A DNA stretch of 25,828 bases, from NCBI GenBank assembly GCA_035763085.1, contig DASUBV010000120.1, positions 1-25,828 on the forward strand, given 5' to 3'. Below, piece after piece: positions 1 to 8,124 of this stretch. Position 1 is the stretch's first letter. Every line of letters starts with the position of its first letter. The notes beneath the pieces were generated by a model. The model was given only the letters and a program-made list of their open reading frames with translations, was not told the origin of the DNA and made no database searches. Source of the stretch: DASUBV01 sp035763085 (GTDB taxonomy: Bacteria > Actinomycetota > Actinomycetes > Streptosporangiales > Streptosporangiaceae). Both the position numbers and the translations under genes were made by a program.

Positions 1-66
1 GTCGCAAACTTCGGCGATGAGCAACTGGTCATCGGCTAGTCCGAGCCAGGTGAAAGGCCGGCCCGG

Positions 67-465
67 TTAGTTGCGGGCCGGGAGCTGGCCCTCCAGGAAG
101 CGCGCCACCAGCCCGCGGATCACGGTCGCCATCGAGAACCCGTGCTCAGCGCACCAGGCGCGCAGCTGAGCATGCTGCTCGGCGGCGAACCGCACCGGCA
201 CGACCTGCTGGCCGATCTGCGGGCCCGGTGCGCCCGCGGTCTGCAGCGGCAGCAGCTGCTCGCTGACCTCGCGCAGCCGCCCTGCCAGCCGCCCGGTCAG
301 GTACGGCGTGGTCATTCCCCGGCTGAGCAGGAAGGCATACACCTGATCACGCTCACTGTCGGGCAGCGTGCCGACCGCCTTGACCAGCAGCTGGATGGTT
401 TCCATGGAGCCGCCGGGGGCGCCGGGGACGGGCTGGCCGGAGCCAGCAGGATCCTGCTCCGTCAT
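67..465 (-). CDS. Ribbon-helix-helix-like small protein, putative DNA-binding
   Basis: 132 residues. The C-terminal third reads like a ribbon-helix-helix (CopG/Arc-type) unit: a strand (QQVVPVRF, about residues 86-93), a first helix (AEQHAQLRAWCAEHG) and a second helix (SMATVIRGLVARFL). Such units dimerise and bind operators through the paired strands. The N-terminal part (about residues 20-75) is helical and of unknown role. An SD-like GGAGG lies at 470-474, 4 nt before the ATG at 465. About 35 bp further upstream is a cluster of GATATC half-sites that could be its own operator. No toxin gene is visible beside it; anything downstream lies outside the window. The DNA-binding role is inferred from motif shape only, and a partner-binding or antitoxin-like role is possible. 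Confidence 0.72.
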   Translation of the reverse strand: MTEQDPAGSGQPVPGAPGGSMETIQLLVKAVGTLPDSERDQVYAFLLSRGMTTPYLTGRLAGRLREVSEQLLPLQTAGAPGPQIGQQVVPVRFAAEQHAQLRAWCAEHGFSMATVIRGLVARFLEGQLPARN

Positions 466-499
466 TCGACCTCCAGAGCACAGGCTGCGCGGCAGACCG

Positions 500-526
500 C
501 GATATCGCTTGAGATATCACGATACC
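500..526. promoter_or_regulatory. Candidate operator upstream of the RHH-like gene
   Basis: A perfect 8-bp palindrome CGATATCG (500-507) is followed by a second GATATC at 513-518, exactly 12 bp after the first GATATC (501), and by a related GATACC at 521-526. Ribbon-helix-helix repressors typically bind such short repeated half-sites at regular spacing. The cluster stands out because A/T-rich hexamers are rare in this GC-rich window. It lies between 35 and 61 bp upstream of the start of the leftward gene, where a promoter is expected. Autoregulation is inferred. Confidence 0.4.
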
Positions 527-647
527 GCGCATGCCAAACGGAACGGCCCGCGCTGAACGTACCTCCGGCCGCCGGGCACCACCCAGCTGAACGCCGACGC
601 GTGAGCCGGCCTCGTCAGGACCTGCCGTCCGCCTCTCAGGCACATCC

Positions 648-2000
648 CTACAGGCGCACGCCCAGGATGGCGTCGACGATCCGGCGGACCGGCACCGGCT
701 GTTCCCCCGCGGCCTCCCCGGCATCGTCCGGCCCGGCATCGTCCGGCCCGGCATCGTCCGGCCCGGCATCGTCCGGCCTGGCCCCGGGCACTTCCGTGCC
801 GGGCCGCTCAGCACCCGTGACCGCGGCCGCCCACCGGTCCACGATGGCCAGCGCGCCCGGCGCGTCCAGGTCATCGGCGATCCGCTCCCGCACGCCCGCC
901 AGGACCGCCCGGGAGCTGGCCGCCTGCGGGCCGGCCGGACCGGCCCCGGTCACCTCGTTTCGGGTCATCCGCGCGGCTGTCCGCCAGCGCTCCAGCCGCT
1001 CGGCCGCGGCGGTGAGGACCTCGTCGGTCCAGTCCCAGTCCTGGCGGTAGTGATGAGCCAGGATCGCCAGGCGGATGGCCATCGGGTCGGTGCCGCCGGC
1101 CAGCAGCCGGGAGACGAACACCAGGTTGCCGAGCGACTTGGACATCTTCTCGCCGCCCAGCCGGACCATCCCGGCGTGCGCGTAGCGGCGGGCGAACGCG
1201 TGCGGGCCGAGAGCGACCCGGGCGTGCGAGGCGCTCATCTCATGATGCGGGTAGATCAGGTCCATGCCGCCGGCCTGGACCTCAAAGGCGTCGCCCAGGT
1301 AGCGGGTGGCAATGGCCGCGCACTCCACATGCCAGCCGGGCCGGCCCCGGCCGAGGTCAGAAGGCCACGACGGCTCCCCCGGCCGGGCCGCCATCCAGAC
1401 CAGCGGGTCCAGCGGGTCCTTCTTGCCGGGCCGGGCCGGGTCACCGCCGCGCTCGGCGGACAACTCGGCCATCGTGGCCGCGCCCAGTCCCGACACCGAG
1501 CCGAACGCGGGATCGGCGGCCCGCGCGAAGTAGGTGTCGCCCTCCAGGTCGTACAGGGCCCCCGACCGGGCCAGCGCGCGGTTGAGCTCCTCGATCAGCG
1601 GGAGCGCCTCGACGGCACCGATGAAATGGTCGGGCGGCAGCACGCGCAGCGCGGTCATGTCGGACCGGAACAGCGCGATCTCGCGGTCGGCGAGCTCCCG
1701 CCAGTCCTCGCCGTCCCGGGCGGCCCGCTCCAGCAGCGGATCATCGACGTCGGTGATGTTCTGGACATAAGCGACGTCGTGCCCGACGTCATGCCAGGCG
1801 CGGAGCAGCAGGTCCCAGGCCAGGTAGGTGGCCGCATGACCGATGTGGGTGGCGTCGTAGGGAGTGATCCCGCACGCGTAAAGCCGGGCCAGCCGGTCCG
1901 GCGCGGCCACCGCCTTCGTGCCGCTCGCGGTATCCCAGATCTGTGTCTCCGGAGCCCGTCCTGGCAGCTCAGGGACGGAAACAGCGGGCCAGGGTTCCAT
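648..2000 (-). CDS. mshC: Cysteine:glucosaminyl-inositol ligase MshC, mycothiol biosynthesis
   Basis: Joins L-cysteine to 1D-myo-inositol 2-amino-2-deoxy-alpha-D-glucopyranoside using ATP, the penultimate step of mycothiol synthesis in the cytoplasm. The protein (450 residues) is a class I cysteinyl-tRNA-synthetase relative. YACGITPYDATHIGHA (about residues 41-56) holds the first zinc Cys (C43) and the HIGH-type motif. GWHVECAA (222-229) and the PHHE histidine pair near 251-254 complete the zinc/cysteine site, and KMSKS is at 285-289. CysRS itself is longer, with a tRNA-binding C-terminus that is absent here, and it has CGPTVYD where this has CGITPYD. The gene starts 9 nt after the upstream amidase stop codon, with GAGGA at 2013-2017, so the two are probably co-transcribed. 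The C-terminal region carries an unusual PDDAG x4 insertion, listed separately. The assignment is firm. Confidence 0.95.
   Translation of the reverse strand: MEPWPAVSVPELPGRAPETQIWDTASGTKAVAAPDRLARLYACGITPYDATHIGHAATYLAWDLLLRAWHDVGHDVAYVQNITDVDDPLLERAARDGEDWRELADREIALFRSDMTALRVLPPDHFIGAVEALPLIEELNRALARSGALYDLEGDTYFARAADPAFGSVSGLGAATMAELSAERGGDPARPGKKDPLDPLVWMAARPGEPSWPSDLGRGRPGWHVECAAIATRYLGDAFEVQAGGMDLIYPHHEMSASHARVALGPHAFARRYAHAGMVRLGGEKMSKSLGNLVFVSRLLAGGTDPMAIRLAILAHHYRQDWDWTDEVLTAAAERLERWRTAARMTRNEVTGAGPAGPQAASSRAVLAGVRERIADDLDAPGALAIVDRWAAAVTGAERPGTEVPGARPDDAGPDDAGPDDAGPDDAGEAAGEQPVPVRRIVDAILGVRL
721..780. repeat. 15-bp tandem repeat, 4 copies, inside mshC
   Basis: Four head-to-tail copies of GCATCGTCCGGCCCG run from 721 to 780; the last differs by one base (CTG for CCG at its end). 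The unit length is a multiple of three, so copy number can change without a frameshift. On the coding strand it gives PDDAG repeated four times, an acidic, probably disordered linker just before the last approximately 20 residues of MshC. Slipped-strand expansion is the simplest origin. Confidence 0.9.
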
Positions 2001-2009
2001 ATGCGTAGG

Positions 2010-3527
2010 TTATCCTCGCGCCCCGTCGGACCCGCGACCCGGCTGCCCGGCTAGCTCGAAGGCATAGGCCAGCGCGATGAGCCGCGCCTCGCTCCACGCC
2101 GGCCCGGCCAGCGAGATTCCCACCGGCAGGCCGCTGACCCGGCCCGCGGGCACGGTGATGGCGGGATAGCCGGCCACCGCCGCCGGGCTGGAGGTGCCGA
2201 AGGTGTGGTGGTCGCCGAGCACGTGATCGGTCAGCCAGGCCGGGCTGCCGGTCAGGCTGACCACGGCGTCCAGCCGGGAGCCAGCCAGCGCGGTGTCGAG
2301 CGCGCCGCGGGCCAGCCGGCGGGCCTCGGTGCGGGCGCTGAGGTAGTCAGCGTCGTCCAGGTTCCCGCTGGTGGCCTGCGCGGCCTCGAAGATGTCCTGG
2401 CCGAAGTGCTCGAGCACGGTGGCCGCGTGCGCGTCGTTGTAGGCGATCAGCTCGGCCAGGGTCGCGGGGTGCTCGCCAGGCAGCGCGGCCAGGTAGGCGT
2501 TCAGGTCGTGCTTGAACTCCTGGCGCAGCGCGGTGTACTCCGGCTCACCGATCTTGTCGGCGCCGGGCAGGTCCACCGCGTCGACGACGTCCGCGCCGCA
2601 GGCGCGCAGCCGGGCGATGGCCGCGTCCAGGACGGCGGCGGTAACGCGGTCGGCCTGTGCCGAGCCGTCGCGCCAGACACCCAGCCGGGCGCCGGCCAGG
2701 GCAGCCGGGTCGAGGCTGGCCGCATAGTCGGCGGCCTGGCCCGCGCCGTCCGCGGTGGCCGGGTCGGCGGTGTCCGCGCCGGTCATCGCGGTCAGCATGA
2801 CGGCCGCGTCGGCGACGGACCTGGCCATCGGGCCGGCTGTGTCCTGCGCGGCCGAGATGGGCACGATCCCGGTCCGGCTGACCAGCCCGAGCGTGGGCTT
2901 GACGCCGACGATGCCGCACGCCGCCGCGGGCGACACGATCGACCCGTCCGTCTCGGTGCCGATCGTGAGCGGGGCCAGCCCGGCGGCGACCGCGACCCCC
3001 GAGCCCGAGCTGGATCCGGACGGATTGCGGCCGGGACCGTGCGGGTTCACGGCCTGGCCGCCGAGCGTGCTCCACCCGCTGCTGGAGTTGCGTGACCGGA
3101 AGTTGGCCCACTCCGACAGGTTGGCCTTGCCGAGGACCACCGCGCCGGCCGCGCGCAGCCTGGTGACGCAGAAGGCTTCGGGCCCGGCCGCGGCCGACAG
3201 TGCCGGAGACCCGGCGGTGGCGGGCAGGCCGGTCACCGACACGTTGTCCTTGACCAGGACCGGGATGCCGTCCAGCGGACCGCGCGCCTGCCCCGCCGCC
3301 CGGCGCTCGTCACTGGCCGCGGCCTCGGCTGCCGCCTGGGGGCTCACGGAGATGACGGCGCGCAGGCCCGGGTTGAGCCGGTCGATGCGCGACAGGTAAT
3401 AGGCGGTCAGGGCGGCGGCGGTCAGAGTTCCGGCGGACAGCGCCTGGCCCAGCGCGGCGACGGACGCTGACCCGGCGTCCAGGCTGGTGCCCGCGATGGT
3501 CTCAGCCAGGGATTCGGTGATCGGCAT
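2010..3527 (-). CDS. Amidase-signature family hydrolase
   Basis: 505 residues, normal for the amidase-signature (GatA/FAAH-like) family of Ser-cisSer-Lys hydrolases that cleave amides. The catalytic lysine is K93 in GIPVLVKDN. The glycine/serine-rich core NPSGSSSGSG (168-177) holds the cis-serine, and TETDGSIVSPAA (191-202) holds the nucleophile, S196. VLGKANLSEWANFRS (131-145) is also typical. It is unlikely to be the GatA subunit of Glu-tRNA amidotransferase, because no gatB or gatC is adjacent; the substrate is unknown. The start ATG at 3527 has no clear SD but has an AATACT -10-like hexamer 6 nt upstream, suggesting a leaderless mRNA. It lies 9 nt upstream of mshC and is probably in the same transcript, although a functional link to mycothiol is not evident. 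Confidence 0.9.
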   Translation of the reverse strand: MPITESLAETIAGTSLDAGSASVAALGQALSAGTLTAAALTAYYLSRIDRLNPGLRAVISVSPQAAAEAAASDERRAAGQARGPLDGIPVLVKDNVSVTGLPATAGSPALSAAAGPEAFCVTRLRAAGAVVLGKANLSEWANFRSRNSSSGWSTLGGQAVNPHGPGRNPSGSSSGSGVAVAAGLAPLTIGTETDGSIVSPAAACGIVGVKPTLGLVSRTGIVPISAAQDTAGPMARSVADAAVMLTAMTGADTADPATADGAGQAADYAASLDPAALAGARLGVWRDGSAQADRVTAAVLDAAIARLRACGADVVDAVDLPGADKIGEPEYTALRQEFKHDLNAYLAALPGEHPATLAELIAYNDAHAATVLEHFGQDIFEAAQATSGNLDDADYLSARTEARRLARGALDTALAGSRLDAVVSLTGSPAWLTDHVLGDHHTFGTSSPAAVAGYPAITVPAGRVSGLPVGISLAGPAWSEARLIALAYAFELAGQPGRGSDGARG

Positions 3528-3533
3528 GATCGC

Positions 3534-3539
3534 AGTATT
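3534..3539 (-). promoter_or_regulatory. -10-like element of a possible leaderless amidase-mshC promoter
   Basis: On the minus strand AATACT (within TAATACT, 3540-3534) ends 6 nt before the ATG at 3527, which puts the expected transcription start on or next to the A of the start codon. No SD is visible before this ATG. No convincing -35 box is seen. The rest of the gap to the next gene (3541-3751) shows a GC hairpin, CCCCGC/GCGGGG with a 6-nt loop (3630-3647), and no gene. Confidence 0.4.
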
Positions 3540-3751
3540 ACGATGGCGCGCCCCGCTGGCCAGCCCGGATGCACGTCACCGGCCTCGGATCACGGCGAGC
3601 TCCGGGCGGAACCGGCAGCGGCGGAGTCTCCCCGCTCACCTGCGGGGCGCCAGGGAGGCGCCGCCTTCCCTCCTCACAGTCAGTCCAGACGGCGCCGGCA
3701 CCCCTCGGCTCGCTGTGCTTTCCCGCCAGCGGCGCCAGGGCTGGCCGCGTC

Positions 3752-3757
3752 TAGACT
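3752..3757 (+). promoter_or_regulatory. -10-like element of a possible leaderless YbaK promoter
   Basis: TAGACT (3752-3757) fits the actinobacterial TANNNT -10 pattern and is followed by 6 nt and then the GTG at 3764. Transcription would therefore begin at the start codon. There is no SD in the preceding 15 bases. The geometry is the same as before the divergent amidase gene. Confidence 0.45.
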
Positions 3758-3763
3758 GCCCCG

Positions 3764-4312
3764 GTGACGATGAGCATGGGCCGCCTGACGGTCGTTCCGG
3801 CCCTCGACCGCGAAGACCTGCTGGCCGCCCCGGTGGCCAAGGCGCTCGCTGAGCTGGCCGAGGTGCTTCCGGCCAGCTCGGTCGGCGTCGCCGAGATCGA
3901 CCCGGAGCTGGCCGACACGGCGGCGTTCTGCGAGCGGTACGCCGTGGGGCTAGACGTGTCGGCGAACTGCGTGGTGGTGACGGGCCGCCGTGACGGGCAG
4001 CCGCGCTACGCCGCCTGCGTGGTGCTGGCCACCACCCGGGCCGACGTCAACGGGCTGGCCCGCCGTCAGCTTGACGTCCGCAAGGCCTCGTTCGCGCCGA
4101 TGGATGACGCGGTGGCGCAGACCGGGATGGAGTACGGCGGCATCACGCCGATCGGCCTTCCGGGCGGCTGGCCGGTGCTGGTGGACGCCGCAGTGGCCGC
4201 GGCGCCGATGGTGATCATCGGCAGCGGCGTGCGGCGGTCCAAGATTGCCATCCCCGGTGCGGCGCTCACCCGGCTGCCCGGCGCCCGGGTCCTGGACGGC
4301 CTCGGCCGCTAG
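3764..4312 (+). CDS. YbaK/ProX-type aminoacyl-tRNA editing (deacylase) protein
   Basis: 182 residues, the usual size of a free-standing YbaK/EbsC/ProX domain. These proteins hydrolyse mischarged aminoacyl-tRNAs in the cytoplasm. The family core is visible: DVRKASFAP (104-112) with the conserved lysine K107, then TGMEYGGITPIGLP (120-133), and near the C-terminus IIGSGVRRSKI (151-161), the glycine motif that contacts the tRNA end. GTG at 3764 is chosen because of the TAGACT element 6 nt upstream; in-frame ATGs at 3770 and 3776 are alternatives. It is transcribed divergently from amidase-mshC and convergently with the 939-residue membrane protein. Which mischarged tRNA it edits cannot be told from sequence. 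Confidence 0.9.
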   Translation: MTMSMGRLTVVPALDREDLLAAPVAKALAELAEVLPASSVGVAEIDPELADTAAFCERYAVGLDVSANCVVVTGRRDGQPRYAACVVLATTRADVNGLARRQLDVRKASFAPMDDAVAQTGMEYGGITPIGLPGGWPVLVDAAVAAAPMVIIGSGVRRSKIAIPGAALTRLPGARVLDGLGR

Positions 4313-4418
4313 CCGCCACGCCCCGGCCGCGTGCCGACCTCGGCCGCCCGGCGCGAATAGCCGGACGAGCTCCCGGCGGGCGACCAGGAACGCTTCCGGT
4401 GAGCTGCTAGCCCTGGCG

Positions 4419-7238
4419 CTAGCTTCCGGCCGGGGTGTCTGGCCGCTGCGCTGGCTCGGCCTGCTGCGGCTCGAGCCCGGCGGCCGGCAGCGCCAGGTCG
4501 GCGGGCGGTCGCGGTGCGGGCGGTGCCACAGCGGCCGGCGAGGCGCCCGGGACGGACTCTGTGCCTGCGGCAGGCTCTGCCCCTGCAATGGACTCTGTGC
4601 CCGGGACTGGCTCGGCGCCCGGAGGGGGCTGCGGGCCCGGAGGGGGCTGCGGGCCCGCAGCGAACGAGTGGGCTCCCAGGTAGGCACCGAGCTGGGTGAC
4701 GCGCGGGTCCTGCCAGAACCCCGAGTGATAATGCACGGGCGGCGGGGTCGGGTCGGCATCGGACGCCAGGCTGACCGGGTCCCAGCACGGCTGGTCGACG
4801 CCCGGCTGGATGGCGGCGGGATCGGGTCCCGGGGCCGGGCCGGGCTCGGCGAAGATCCACGAGCCGATGTAGTCGGTCGGCCGGACCAGGTTCTTCCACT
4901 TGCGGAACGCCGGGCCGCCGGGCCGCGGGTCATCGAGCAGGCTGCCCAGCGTGTCGATCTGCAGCTGGCCGAAGTAGGCCGGGAACGCCCGCCCGTAGAG
5001 CCGGCGGGCCGGGCAGGCCAGCGTGAGCAGCGCGACGTGCCGCCGGGTCTCCTCGGGCAGCTGCGCGACGACGGCGGGGGCGATGACCGAGCCCTGGCTG
5101 TAACCGGTCAGCAGGACCGGGCCCGGCGGCAGCGACAGGTCCGGCGACTGCCCGGGCCCGGAGTCGCGCTGATGCGCGGCGACCTGCGCCCAGGCCGGGT
5201 CGGCCGGGTCCGGGCGCACCGTCCCGGTCAGGATGCGGATCCGGTCAACCAGCTCGGGAATGGCGCGCTCGGCGTAGCACGGCGGAGCGAACGGATGCGC
5301 CACGCGCGGCCAGAACGTGGCCACGTCCCACAGCACGCCGATGGTCTTGCGGTCGCGGGCGCTGGTGTAGGCCGCGCGCAGCAAGACGATCAGCCAGCCC
5401 GCCACCAGCAGGCCGATGAAGCTCTCGGCCGAGACCAGCCCGTGCAGGCTCTTGCCGAACAGCGGCTGCCGGGAGGCCTGCGCGGCGTACAGCTGCGCCG
5501 CTGCCGTCGCCACCACCATGCCGCCGGCCGCCCAGCAGACCAGCACGCCGGCCCGGTCGGTCACCAGGCCCGCCGACCACGACCGGGCAATCGCCTGCAG
5601 GCGGCGCCGGAAGCCGGCGGGCTCCTGCGGCCCCGGCGGCAGCCCGTAGAACTGGGCCACATCCGAGCCCCGCGGGGTCCACCCGGCGAGCCGCCGGGCC
5701 TGCTCTAGCCAGCGCCAGGCCAGGTACCCGCCGCCGATCAGTGCCCCGGCCGCCAGGCCGGCGGGCGCGGCGGCGAAGGCATACACCGGCCAGGGGATCG
5801 TCAGCGCGTGCGGGACCAGCAGGGCCGTCCCGGTGGGCACCGGCGAGCCGAGCAGCCGGGCGGCCAGCAGGTCCAGCACCGCGCTGAGCACGCCGCCGAA
5901 GCACACCGCGAGCATCGCGAATACGGTGCTGAGGTGGCCGCCGGCAAACGGCTGGGTGTGCGGGGCCTGCTCCGGGGCGCGCCGGGCCAGCAGCACGACC
6001 ACAGCGGCCAGCGCGGCCAGCAGCAGGACCTGAGCGACCAGCAGGTAGGCACAGAAGTTGGTGAAGCCGGTCAGGTCGGCTACCGCGCCGGTGCCACCGC
6101 CAGCGGGGTCGGCCGGCCAGCCACCGGTGAAGAAGGCACCCAGGTAGGTCGCCGCGGCGGCGCCCAGCAGGCCCCAGCACCACCAGGTTCCTGGCCCGCC
6201 GTCCCGGCCCCCGGCCGGGGCCTGGTCGCCCGCCGGCGCGGCCAGCGTCACCTGGTACCGGTCGGCTACCGGCGAGCACAGCGTGCCGACGATCGCCGCG
6301 GTCACCAGCGCGGCCGCGACGGCCAGCACGATCCGGCCGCCGCTCATGCCCGGTCCGGGCCGGGACAGGACGAACGCGACCGCCGCGGCGGCGGCGCCGG
6401 CATGCAGGATGCGCTGGCGCGCTACCAGCCGGCCGCCCTTCCAGAAGCTGGTCTGGGTCAGCGGCCAGGCCCGGTGCACCGCCGGGCGGGCCGCGCTGGT
6501 GCGCGCCTCGTACCGGTAGCCGGTCCGCACGCTGATCATCCACAGCGCGGCCAGGATCACCGCCACGGCCACCAGGGCCAGGGTCACCCGGTCGCCGGCC
6601 GGCCACTGCGGGTACCACGACAGCCAGGACGGGAAGTGCGCCCGCGGCGCCTGCAGCGCGATCATGCCGACCAGCGCCGCCACCATGGCCATGGTGAACT
6701 GCAGCGTGGCGGACAGGGCCAGCACCCGCAGCAGCACCTGCCCCCACGCGTGCGGCCGGTCGCGGGTCAGCAGCTGAGCCGGGCGCGCCCCGTCCTGGCC
6801 GGCCGGGGCCGCCTGCAGGTCGTAGGACCGCGCGGGCGGCAGGGCGAAGTGCGCCAGGTTATAGAGCATGAACGGCGCGAGCAGCAGCCAGGATGCCGAC
6901 CGCAGCGGGGCCTGCGTCAGCCCGCCCCAGGAGTAGGCCTCCAGCTTCCACGGCACCCCGGCGCCGCCCTGGGCGCCCGGCATCCAGCGCCGGTAGAACA
7001 TGGTGGTGGTGTCGCCGGCGACCTGCAGCGCGTGCGGGTGCTCCAGCATGACCGGCCCGCTCGAGCCGCCCACGCCGTGCACCCGCAGCTCGGTGAAGGC
7101 GGACCCGGCCGCGGGCGGGACGGTGTCGGTGAAGGCGCCGGCCCGCGCAGCGCGGGCCGGGCTGGTCAGGTCCGGGAGCGCATAGCCCCAGGCACCGCCC
7201 AGGCCGAACACGACATTTTCTTCCGGTGGCTGAGGCAT
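4419..7238 (-). CDS. Large membrane protein with split alpha/beta-hydrolase motifs
   Basis: 939 residues. Near the N-terminus RVHGVGGS (52-59) and AYSWGGLT (101-108) resemble the first strand and oxyanion loop of lipase-type hydrolases. From about residue 115 to 625 the chain is mostly hydrophobic, with roughly ten membrane segments. A second soluble region carries the nucleophile elbow GYSQGS (712-717, Ser714), a possible acid Asp789 (RPTDYIG) and histidines H836/H838 (VHYHSGFW). The membrane block therefore seems to sit inside the hydrolase sequence. The last approximately 80 residues are Pro/Gly/Ala repeats and probably disordered. A GGGGGG stretch lies 8 nt before the ATG at 7238. I recall similar uncharacterised proteins from other actinobacteria. 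A lipase or esterase acting at the membrane is an inference. It shares direction with the protease gene upstream, 97 bp away. Confidence 0.8.
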   Translation of the reverse strand: MPQPPEENVVFGLGGAWGYALPDLTSPARAARAGAFTDTVPPAAGSAFTELRVHGVGGSSGPVMLEHPHALQVAGDTTTMFYRRWMPGAQGGAGVPWKLEAYSWGGLTQAPLRSASWLLLAPFMLYNLAHFALPPARSYDLQAAPAGQDGARPAQLLTRDRPHAWGQVLLRVLALSATLQFTMAMVAALVGMIALQAPRAHFPSWLSWYPQWPAGDRVTLALVAVAVILAALWMISVRTGYRYEARTSAARPAVHRAWPLTQTSFWKGGRLVARQRILHAGAAAAAVAFVLSRPGPGMSGGRIVLAVAAALVTAAIVGTLCSPVADRYQVTLAAPAGDQAPAGGRDGGPGTWWCWGLLGAAAATYLGAFFTGGWPADPAGGGTGAVADLTGFTNFCAYLLVAQVLLLAALAAVVVLLARRAPEQAPHTQPFAGGHLSTVFAMLAVCFGGVLSAVLDLLAARLLGSPVPTGTALLVPHALTIPWPVYAFAAAPAGLAAGALIGGGYLAWRWLEQARRLAGWTPRGSDVAQFYGLPPGPQEPAGFRRRLQAIARSWSAGLVTDRAGVLVCWAAGGMVVATAAAQLYAAQASRQPLFGKSLHGLVSAESFIGLLVAGWLIVLLRAAYTSARDRKTIGVLWDVATFWPRVAHPFAPPCYAERAIPELVDRIRILTGTVRPDPADPAWAQVAAHQRDSGPGQSPDLSLPPGPVLLTGYSQGSVIAPAVVAQLPEETRRHVALLTLACPARRLYGRAFPAYFGQLQIDTLGSLLDDPRPGGPAFRKWKNLVRPTDYIGSWIFAEPGPAPGPDPAAIQPGVDQPCWDPVSLASDADPTPPPVHYHSGFWQDPRVTQLGAYLGAHSFAAGPQPPPGPQPPPGAEPVPGTESIAGAEPAAGTESVPGASPAAVAPPAPRPPADLALPAAGLEPQQAEPAQRPDTPAGS
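4621..4656. repeat. Two exact 18-bp tandem copies in the tail of the 939-residue protein
   Basis: GGAGGGGGCTGCGGGCCC occurs twice without a gap (4621-4638 and 4639-4656). On the coding strand it encodes repeated PPPGPQ. Next to it (about 4553-4620) are looser repeats that give TES(V/I)PG-like units. The C-terminal tail seems to have grown by in-frame duplication. Confidence 0.85.
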
Positions 7239-7335
7239 GGGCAGGGCCCCCCTAGGCGAATGGTGCCGGCGAACAGCACTATTGTTCCCGCGCGCGGCCC
7301 CGTGCGCATTAGCCCGGGCAGCCTTTCCGGGCTGG

Positions 7336-8118
7336 CTAAGGCAGCCAGGACACCTTTCCGTGCAGAGCCGCGTAGCCGACGAACGCCACCGCGTCGATCA
7401 GCGTATGCGCAATGATCATAGGAGTACACCGGCCCCAGCGCTTGTACAAAACGCCGAAGACCAGGCCCATGGCGGCGTTTCCGAGAAAGGCGCCGAATCC
7501 CTGATACAGGTGATAGGAGCCGCGCAGTACGGCGCTGAGCACAATGGCCTTCCACGGCGTCCAGCTCAGCTGATCGAGGCGGCGCAGCAGGTAGGCCAGG
7601 ACGACGATCTCCTCCAGGATCCCGTCGTGCGCGGCGCTGAGCAGCAGGACCGGGATGCGCCACCAGACGGCCGGCAGGCTCTCGGGCACCACGTTGAGGC
7701 TGAACCCCAGCTGATAGGCCGCGATGTACAGGCCCAGGCCGGCGCCGCCGATCACGGCGGCCAGGATCGCGCCGCGCAGCACGTCCCGGCCGGGCTGGGA
7801 GGTATCCAGGCCGATGTCGCCAGGCCGCTCGCCCGAGCGGGCCATCAGGTACAGCACCAGCAGGACCGGGGCCAGGCTCTCGGCGATGCTGGCCAGCTGG
7901 AGCGCCAGGTCCAGCCAGTGGTTGGCGGCCAGCGAGCCGACCAGCAGCGCCTCCTGCTTGCCCAGCGCCTGCCGGGACAGCAGCGAGCCGATCAGGTCCA
8001 GCAGGGCGTTGAGGGCGCTGGCGCCCAGCGACACCGCCAGGACAGCGAAGATTTCCCAGCGCAGCAGCCGGGCCGGCGGCAGCCGCAGGCCGGTGTGGTT
8101 GTCCTCCGCGATGGCCAC
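7336..8118 (-). CDS. CPBP-family (CAAX/Abi-like) intramembrane metalloprotease
   Basis: 260 residues from the chosen GTG at 8118, with about seven or eight membrane helices. The CPBP motifs are present in order: motif 1 with the glutamate pair EE (169-170) in ILEEIVVLAYLLRRL, motif 2 histidine H203 (RGSYHLYQGF), and motif 3 H238 (IIAHTLIDA). These form the metal site of the Rce1-like fold. The arginine usually 4 residues after EE is not in its place; arginines come at 179-180. The reading frame continues upstream to 8367, but that part would add about 83 Pro/Ala/Gly-rich residues. GTG 8118 removes them and has a TACAGT hexamer 6 nt upstream. Substrates of bacterial CPBP proteases are mostly unknown; bacteriocin immunity is one documented role. 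Confidence 0.85.
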   Translation of the reverse strand: MAIAEDNHTGLRLPPARLLRWEIFAVLAVSLGASALNALLDLIGSLLSRQALGKQEALLVGSLAANHWLDLALQLASIAESLAPVLLVLYLMARSGERPGDIGLDTSQPGRDVLRGAILAAVIGGAGLGLYIAAYQLGFSLNVVPESLPAVWWRIPVLLLSAAHDGILEEIVVLAYLLRRLDQLSWTPWKAIVLSAVLRGSYHLYQGFGAFLGNAAMGLVFGVLYKRWGRCTPMIIAHTLIDAVAFVGYAALHGKVSWLP

Positions 8119-8124
8119 CTCAGG

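Noticed and set aside
721..780. Short CRISPR-like array
   Set aside because: Units are 15 bp, abut without spacers and stay in the mshC reading frame; it is a coding minisatellite.
648..2000. Cysteinyl-tRNA synthetase (cysS)
   Set aside because: CGITPYD and the missing C-terminal tRNA-binding part fit MshC rather than CysRS.
5245..7415. Long open frames on both strands over the 939-residue gene (5245-6747 and 5808-7415)
   Set aside because: Only the 4419-7238 frame gives hydrophobic helices and hydrolase motifs; the others are Arg/Gly/Ala-rich shadows.
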